A DNA stretch of 64,000 nucleotides from Proteles cristata cristata (Eukaryota; Chordata; Mammalia; Carnivora; Hyaenidae): assembly GCA_017311185.1 (NCBI GenBank), contig JAESUZ010004919.1, positions 1-64,000 on the forward strand, given 5' to 3'. The position numbers were made by a program, and so were the translations under genes. A model generated the notes under the pieces. That model saw only the letters and a list, made by a program, of their open reading frames with translations. It ran no database searches and was not told the DNA's origin. Below, in pieces: positions 57,077 to 64,000 of the stretch (position 1 is its first letter; every line of letters starts with the position of its first letter).

Positions 57077-58230
57077 CAGTCCTTAGAGATCAACTCAAAT
57101 ATCATAGCATACTGAACAGGATTTTGTGAGTTTCCTTTATTGTTGAAGGACACCTTTGGACAGGCTTTGTGACTGGAGAGATTTTCTTTCCACAGAGTTC
57201 TCTGTGGACACATGAGAGTGGGACGCTGGGGGGCATTCTCTAATGGATACTATACAGCTTTAGCAGCCAAAATTATTTCTGTCATGTTTATGAAAGCCTA
57301 AAATTGGATCTAGTAATGGAGCAATCATAAAACTTCTTTTTACAGGTTTATGGTTTCCATGGCAATACAACACCAAAAAAAAAAAAAAAAAAAAAAAAGG
57401 CACCCAGTTGTCTGTTGATTTATTTGAATCTAAGTCCTACCTTAGGGATGTCTATTTCAGAAGACAGTGGGGGGGTCTCTGAACTCCTAGCCATCAGTAC
57501 CAGAGGACTTTTCACCTGTGCCATGAAGCAAAGTGAAGCTATAAGCAAACCCAGTTAATTGGAAGATCTCTCTTTGCCTTTGCCAAGGCTACACTGCCAT
57601 GGATATGCTTTTCAGGGAATAATATTCGTGAGGGACTTTTTTGGAGGGGGAGGGAATAGAAGGGATACAAGAGGGGAACTTGTTTATCTAGAGTGTTAAT
57701 TTGAAAGGCCAGGAAAATTCATGCTTGCTCTATTTCTCTGGGTCTTCCTGAGTGCTCATCTTATATCCCGAGTTTTCTACCTCTCTGCCTTGTCTCCCAC
57801 TGATTTTACCAGGGAGCCTTCAATACAGCCTTTATAACCCAAAGATGTAGCCTTCTCTCCCCACTGCATTCATAAATAACAGGTTGAAACAGAACAGGCA
57901 TTTTTAGTGGAATCAAATACGTGAATAGTTTCTGCTCTCAGGTAGGCCAGTGAGAAAAGTCGCCCTTTTGCAGAAAAATCTCATAGAAGGTACAAGCAGC
58001 AGCCAAGCATCCAGGTGTCTTGACCTTTTATATCAGGTTTCTATGGTGAAGTTCTTCAACAGCACCCTCCGGTTAGGACATGTATGCTGAGATGTTTATT
58101 GCCTCAGTCCTCAGGTGGCATGGTACAAACGAGAACCGTGGAGACTCTGGGCCAGTCTCTGGCCTTCTTTATTATGTTCATTTAGTGACATAAGCAAATG
58201 TAATTTTCTTGATTTGTGATGAATTGAAAA
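57077..58230. other. Unique, less AT-rich block without repeats
   Basis: I recognise no repeat family in about 1.1 kb apart from an (A)24 run at 57375-57398. Base composition is more balanced than in neighbouring sequence. No ORF or splice-site set supports an exon. Confidence 0.5.
57375..57398 (+). repeat. Poly(A) run, 24 bases
   Basis: Uninterrupted A run with no SINE or L1 body upstream. Confidence 0.97.
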
Positions 58231-58244
58231 AAATCAATATATAT

Positions 58245-58284
58245 AGATATATATTTTTCAATACAGATATATATTTTTCAATAC
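58245..58284 (+). repeat. Tandem duplication of a 20-bp unit
   Basis: AGATATATATTTTTCAATAC occurs twice in tandem within an AT-rich stretch. Confidence 0.9.
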
Positions 58285-58289
58285 AAATA

Positions 58290-58958
58290 TCCAATATAGT
58301 TACTAATATACAAGTATCTAATTATGTATACATATATAAAAATGTATGTACTACCCTGACAAGTTAGTTGAAGACATATTCTGAAACTTAAAATCCACGT
58401 AACTGTCACATTAGCAGTTGCGTTGCCGCAACATAAAAAGCATGATTGTCCTCCTAGCCTCCAATGGAAAAATTCTCATTTTTTATCCCTTTCCAATCCC
58501 TCAGTTTGGTCAATTTTACGTTTAAGAGTCTTTCATAGAAACATTTTATATCGAATGCCAATTTTTATATTAGCTCAAATGGCAATGATTGTAGACAGCA
58601 GAAACTGATGTTAGCTGATAATAAAAAAATTATTGTAAGTTTATGTGATAATTCTCTTAATAGAGGGAAAAGATTCAGAAATTAGAAAAGTTTTGGTGAG
58701 TGTAAGAGTCTGAAGTCTGGGACCTGGCACTAGATCATCAGGGAGCCACAAGTCTGATTTGATGAAAACAATAAGAACAGTATATTAAAAAAGAGGATTT
58801 AGTACAAAAATGGAAAGAAAGAATGGATAAAGCCCCGATTATGGTGAAGCCTTTGGATCGTATACTAAGTAAAATTCAAAGCCATTCCTATGTGAAAGAG
58901 AAAACTGTTGTTTCATCTAGTTTGCAGTCAACAGGTCATGTTTCGATGTTCACAAGTG
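58290..58958. other. Unique sequence, nothing recognised
   Basis: No repeat or gene signal was found before the solo LTR. Confidence 0.5.
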
Positions 58959-59040
58959 TCCTTGTTATACCCAGATTGCAGTATCCTCACCGGCCAGAGA
59001 CCACCGGGGAGACCGAGTCACGCATGCAAAGGCAAAGGGC

Positions 59041-59046
59041 TTTATT
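59041..59046 (-). promoter_or_regulatory. LTR polyadenylation signal AATAAA
   Basis: Minus-strand AATAAA lies about 80 bases downstream of the TATA-like motif, as expected for an LTR R region. Confidence 0.7.
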
Positions 59047-59123
59047 ATGGGCTTGAGCTCAGGCTCCCAGACCTCACCAACACAGTGGATCCATGCTGAG
59101 CCTCGAACAGAGGCAGAGTAGGG

Positions 59124-59130
59124 TTTTTAT
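59124..59130 (-). promoter_or_regulatory. TATA-like element of the solo LTR
   Basis: The minus strand reads CCATAAAAACC around this point. Its placement upstream of AATAAA fits an LTR promoter. Activity is unknown. Confidence 0.6.
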
Positions 59131-59719
59131 GGGGTTTGTGACGGGGGAATTACAGAAGTTGTTGACATGGAGACAGTGATCCAATCATAATTATACAACA
59201 TTATTGACAGTGGGTTTAACCATACACATTGTCTAGAGTATTTGTTACTTTTGGCGAGATCCAATTACAACAGTTAAAGTACTTTTAAATTCAACCAATT
59301 ACAGAGCGAGCCTAGGGTCTTGTTCGGCACCTAATGGGTTAACTTCAACATTAAGTAACAGAGTTTTATCTATAGTTGTTGGCCTTTCTCGATTGGGCGT
59401 TGCCAAGGTAGTGTGGTGGAGTGAAGTGGTGGGCAGTTTCCTTGGCCTTGGGCAATGTGTAGGTGCCTGATAGTTTCAGGGAAACTGAAACTTAGGCCTA
59501 GTTTAGAGGGGAAACTTAAAGCCTGTTATGGAGTCAGTCTGGTTTAGACTTGTGTCCTTACATCCTCCTATGTCCAGCTGTGTCACACATTGGACAGCAG
59601 CTTGTTAGGGACGAGACAATGACAACACTAGAAATAATGGGCTTGTGAAACTTCTCCATTTCAACACTCAGATGAAATTGAAAAATGGAGGCAACAAAGG
59701 AGAATAATAAATTACCTTA

Positions 59720-59940
59720 GGGGCTCCTGGGTGGCTCAGTCGGTTAAGCACCCAACTTTGGCTCGTGTAATGATCTCAGCTGTAGTCCCACAGCTGTCTG
59801 TGCCGACAGCTCAGAACCTGAGGCCTGCTTCAGATTCTGTGTCTCCCAATCTCTCTGCCTCTCCCCACTCGCACTCTGTCTTTGTCTCTCTCAAAAATAA
59901 ACAAATGTTAAAAAATATTTTTTACATAAAAAATAAAATA
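59720..59940 (+). mobile_element. Feline SINE with perfect duplication, part of middle lost
   Basis: AATAAATTACCTTA occurs at 59706-59719 and 59941-59954. The head is near consensus (GGGGCTCCTGGGTGGCTCAG). The B-box region is altered: 'gatctcagctgtagtcccac' replaces the usual sequence. Confidence 0.94.
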
Positions 59941-59954
59941 AATAAATTACCTTA

Positions 59955-61735
59955 ACTCCTCTGGTTCCCAGGCCGCTATTCTTTATACTGTTCCATAAAG
60001 AGGCATTTTGCTAGTGATTTATTTAGCTGAACATCAAACTGAGCATAGAAACTTGAAATTGTGAGTAGTTATTACCTTAGTTTGATTTTCTATTTAACTT
60101 TTTCTTAAGAAATTCATGACAAAAATTTATATTTATCTTCTCCAAGGTTCTTTGTGAAGTGGAACTGAATAGCACTTCAGATAGTACCCACCACAGTGAA
60201 GGAACACAGAGTCCCTGTATAATGCAGTTAAATCCTACTGTGTGCACACTTAAGGTAGTAGAAGTTCCCAAAGATTGCATGCATAAGACCTAAAAAGGTT
60301 TGTACATAAAGGAAACAGAAAATTCGGTCTTCATAGTTCCAGGAAGCTAGGAGTTTCTTAAATATAATGGACTAAAGCCACAAAATGATTTAAGCCTAAG
60401 AGGTAATTCTGAAGTGGCTACTTTGTTGCCCTAGCAAATGACAAAGAGTGCAAAGTTTTTGAACAGACAGAAATATGGGCAAAAAAGAATGATCCTCTTT
60501 TACAGAAAAGAAATCCTTGCCAACTGGAGTTCAAACAAATTCTTATCGGATGAGACAGCTGAGGAAGCTGTAATAATCTTATCTTAATGTGACAAGAGTG
60601 TTGATAAACATTTCAAGGTCTGATAGAGATTAAACAAATAAATAAATAAAATACTACTTGACCAAACTGTATCTCTTTAATAAGAAAGTAGATACAACTC
60701 CACCCAAACCCATCATTTCTAGAAGTATACTTATGGAACTTCTTTCATTTTAGGAATAGAAGAATAGACATTTTTTAAATGTTTGCATTACTTTTAAATA
60801 TTTGTACTTTTAAAATATGTTATTGGAAGTATAATATAAATATTTGTAATACATAAAAATAAAAACTAAGCATTTAAGAATCACAAAAATCAAGAAAAGG
60901 AATTCCAGACATTTTTGAAACTGGAGAAAATAATTTAAGGAAAGGAGACTTCCCAAAATTGGTAGAGGAAATATCAAGATATAACTTACCAGACATATTG
61001 TGAATATTCAGATGTCCCAATTATATTACCAAAACTTGGTGGGACATTGAGGATATGTGTGGAATAAAATAAGACAATTCTTTTTTTGATTTCATGAATA
61101 AGTATTAATCTGTGGAGAATACTGATGTACATTCTTATGTAAAGTATTTGAAAGCATTATTAATTTTGAAATATTCACCTAATTACTAAGATTTTAGTAG
61201 GATATATCAGAATAATAAAATCAAGTTGAAAATACACAATCAATGGATGTTGGATGAAGGTAGATTTTAATAGTAATTTAGAATCTTTAGTCTTGTCAAT
61301 CTGTGCTGAGTCAGAGCTGAGCAATCTACATGAGCTGTTAGCAATCATTAATTGTTTTCTTTGTCTCCTATTTTTCCAGGTGACTTTTAAATATGGAACT
61401 ACAACATTTGGATAATGGGTGTTTGTTATATAAAGTTACTGAATTGCCTATAATTGTCATCTGCTTAATAGTTCTCTTTTTCTGTTATGCTTGTTTTTTC
61501 AGAAACATTAACTTTCCTCAATTGTTGAGAGTAGTATCCACCAGTAAACATAACTATCATAAGAACTCACATATTTAGCACAGCAAAGATATATGTCAAT
61601 ATATATATGTATCGCAAAAATGAACAAGAGTCACCTGGACCACAGGTTGATGACAGGTAAGAGAAGAGCTAGTCATTACACAGGGACTTGGAGGATCCTC
61701 TAGTTTGTAACTAAATAAAATAACTCCTTATGTTT
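59955..61735. other. 1.8 kb of unique AT-rich sequence
   Basis: Nothing recognised. Short (AAAT)n near 60634-60650. No coding character. Confidence 0.5.
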
Positions 61736-61749
61736 AAAAGGCTTATTTA

Positions 61750-61940
61750 TGGGCACCTGGGTGGCTCAGTCAGTTAAGCGTCCTGATGGTTCAGGTCATA
61801 ATCTCACGTTGTGAGATAGTCTGCATCGTGCTTGGCACACTGAGTATGGAGTCTGCTTGGGATTGTCTCTCTCTCCCTCTTTCTTTGCCCTTCCCCAGCT
61901 CTCTCTCTCAAAATAAATAAATAAGTTTTTTAAAAGGCCT
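61750..61940 (+). mobile_element. Carnivore SINE
   Basis: Head GGGCACCTGGGTGGCTCAG and middle 'gagtatggagtctgcttggg' are present. AAGGCTTATTTA (61738-61749) and AAGGCCTATTTA (61941-61952) flank it. Confidence 0.91.
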
Positions 61941-62000
61941 AAGGCCTATTTACTTCCCAAATAGAAATATACTATAAAATATTTATACATATGTATATAA

Positions 62001-62004
<4 letters not shown>

Positions 62005-62049
<45 letters not shown>
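62005..62049 (+). repeat. (TG)22 microsatellite
   Basis: About 45 uninterrupted bases of TG. Confidence 0.98.
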
Positions 62050-62051
<2 letters not shown>

Positions 62052-62059
62052 CTGAGATA

Positions 62060-63844
62060 CCAATCTATATTTTTCATCTAAGACATCCTGGAAGAATAAT
62101 AATCCTAGACCTAAGCTAGTGAGACCACATATTGTGATTTTCTCCTGACAGTTTGATTCACTTGATTCACTTGTTATACTATATAATTATTGAGAGGACC
62201 TCTTCACTTCAAAAGTGCTCTGCTTTGTACAATATATATAATCATCTTGCCTTCCAGTGTGATTGATCTTTTCAAAATATACCTCCATCATGATTAGGGT
62301 TATTTTCCTGACATTGTAGTATATTGCATATGAAATACTTTTAGACTAGGCTTATGAAATCTCTGTAACTTGTTCCTAGCTAAAAGTTGTATATGTCATA
62401 AGACATTATCATTGCTCATTTTGTATTACTGTGAAAGATCTTGTATATGTTAGTAACTCTTCAGGCTTCGCGTAAGAAAATAGCTAGGATACTGATAATA
62501 AAGTATATATTTGTGATACCATCAATAATACAAACTCGTTCCGTTTACTCTGCTGTACATTCCTTTTCCTTTTCATGGTTCTATGATTGTCACCTCATGT
62601 TTGAAAGATGGGTGTCCTAGCTTAGGCTTCATGTCCATGTTCAAGATAGTAAGAATGGCAAAAAGTGATGTCAGCAACTCCTTTCTCCTTTTCTTTTGTT
62701 AATGAAAAATCTCATTGATGTTTGTAGGCCATCTTTCTTATATATCTTACCATACTGAACTAGACTATCCATAACCATGTAGGTGATTGTAAATGAACAT
62801 TTCTGACATCTAACTTATGTAATTGTTAAGGAACACTATTTTATTTTTACCTATATATTATGAGTAGATACACATTATACCCTTATATGTATGTTTTATT
62901 AAATTATAAATTCTAAAGGATTCAACTTATAATGTGACTTTAGACAAATGTCTCACTTTATTTACTTATAAAAATAACATTTCTCATCTAATAAATCAAC
63001 AAATAATTATGTAATTCACAGTGACAAGTACAACAGATAGAAAATTATAAAATGTGTTTAGATAGATCATCTATTACATGCTATTAATAACTTTTCATTA
63101 TTGTTTGAAATCATATTTATGTGCATACTTTCATTTTGCATATTTCACAGCCAGATGTAGTTATTTATACAGCCATTTTACCAGTTAGAAATCCATGAAT
63201 TACCTGGTTTTCTGAAACTCGCAGAACTAATTTTGGTTTTAATTCCCGGTCCGTTTTCTTTTTTCCCTTTAAGATGATAGTAATAAGTCTCTTAAGTATG
63301 AAAGGATCATAGAGCTTTAGAAGTAAGAGCTCACATACATTCCAGTGAAATTAAGGGAAGCTTCAGAGAGGGGTGATTAAAATGCATATTGAGTGAAAGG
63401 TAGAGGGTTTCAGTTTAGAGTAGACATTATAAGAGTGAAATTTCGTTATCAGAATCTATGTGCAAAGGAGAATGGAATGAAAGTTGTAGGGACAAATAAA
63501 TGATAAATCAGACTAGGAGCATATTATGAAAAGAAAATAGAAGGCTCTGAGTGCTAACAGAAAATATCTTGTAATACTTTTTTGGTTATCATGACTTTAA
63601 CACATTTAATTTTACAGAATATTATCTTATTGATATAAGATGGAAAATCTTTATCATAATTAAAATATGATTAGAATCTTGATTTGTTACAACCAAAATA
63701 TTAGGAGTGAAGGAAAATAGGTTCATTCATACAAATGATGTGATATTAAGCCCAACTCTTTCTTCAGATGTTGGAACACTGCACTCATGTAAGTGTTCAA
63801 AAGTTTGAGTGACCTTCCCAAAAGGTAAATTAAACTTTATTGCA

Positions 63845-63850
<6 letters not shown>
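62060..63850. other. 1.8 kb of unique AT-rich sequence
   Basis: Nothing recognised. Confidence 0.5.

Positions 63851-63851
<1 letters not shown>

Positions 63852-63891
<40 letters not shown>
63852..63891 (+). repeat. (AC)20 microsatellite
   Basis: About 40 bases of alternating AC. The minus-strand Cys/Val-repeat reading frame across it is a product of the repeat. Confidence 0.98.
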
Positions 63892-63893
<2 letters not shown>

Positions 63894-64000
63894 CACAGTG
63901 TATCAAATTTTCAATCAATTTTGAGAAAATATAAAATAGGTAATGAATAAAATAGATTTTAGAAGTGAGGATGGATTCATAATATACACAACATAATACA

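Larger units (their letters stand above)
58963..59562 (-). mobile_element. Complete 600-bp solo LTR of a class I-type endogenous retrovirus
   Basis: The block starts TG (TGTTATACCC) and ends CA (CCTTACA). It is flanked on both sides by TCCT (58959-58962 and 59563-59566), a 4-bp duplication usual for gammaretrovirus-like ERVs. On the minus strand it reads U3, a TATA-like ATAAAAA (59124-59130), then a polyadenylation signal AATAAA (59041-59046) and a short U5. No internal genes lie between the duplications, so recombination between two LTRs probably removed the provirus. Confidence 0.88.

Noticed and set aside
58963..59562. Possible intact provirus next to the LTR
   Set aside because: The TCCT duplication lies directly on both sides of a single LTR, so no internal region or second LTR is present.
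61393..61578. 61-residue ORF with a hydrophobic stretch
   Set aside because: It has no family match and no flanking gene structure, and its length is within chance for AT-rich DNA.
63727..63918. Cys/Val repeat ORF
   Set aside because: It is a translation of the CA microsatellite.

Overview
The window is mammalian nuclear DNA, almost certainly from a cat (Felidae). The main reason is the repeat content. I count about 31 copies or fragments of a tRNA-derived SINE with a TGGCTCAGTNGG A box, a GGTTCGAGCC-type B box, a 'gctctgtgctgacagctcag' middle, a CT-rich stretch and an AATAAATAAA/poly(A) tail; this is the carnivore CAN-SINE in its feline form. There are also carnivore-type L1 3' ends ('gtgatgagcactgggtgttg...caatttgacaataaa') on both strands. 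Family names come from recognition, not from a library search.

I see no protein-coding gene, exon set, structural RNA gene or CpG island. Apart from short LINE remnants, the open reading frames are products of low complexity, SINEs or chance. The window reads as intergenic or deep intronic, AT-rich DNA, with transposon layers over a background of decayed sequence.

Layout: 1-2.2 kb holds a SINE, an L1 3' end and an L2 scrap. 2.2-7.8 kb is a stack: an ancient L1 interrupted by an LTR-like repeat (itself carrying a SINE and a long pyrimidine tract), by a second, internally deleted carnivore L1 with 17-bp target-site duplications (itself carrying a SINE), by a SINE lacking its middle, and by another L1 3' end. 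7.8-17 kb is mostly unique with four SINEs, an old DNA transposon and old L1 traces. 17.1-17.9 kb is a 5'- and 3'-truncated L1 with 21-bp duplications. 18.3-26.7 kb mixes SINEs, antisense ancient L1/HAL1-like sequence, L1 3' ends and L2. 28.2-31.0 kb holds LTR-like pieces. 31-42 kb is sparse, with MIRs and SINEs. 42.4-46.5 kb is a second ancient L1 of the same type, carrying an LTR with a SINE inside it. 49.3-51.5 kb is another ancient L1 interrupted by a short 5'-inverted L1. 53-57 kb has L2, a SINE inside a SINE and two CA microsatellites. 58.96-59.56 kb is a complete 600-bp solo LTR with a TCCT duplication. The last 4.5 kb is unique sequence with two SINEs and TG/CA microsatellites.

There is no operon or pathway here. 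The features relate by insertion order: ancient L1, L2 and MIR first, then LTR and DNA elements, then carnivore L1s, then feline SINEs, with the SINE-in-SINE and the SINE at 56837-57058 among the latest events. I found nothing that supports a new biological system. The most informative items are the nested insertions with readable duplications.
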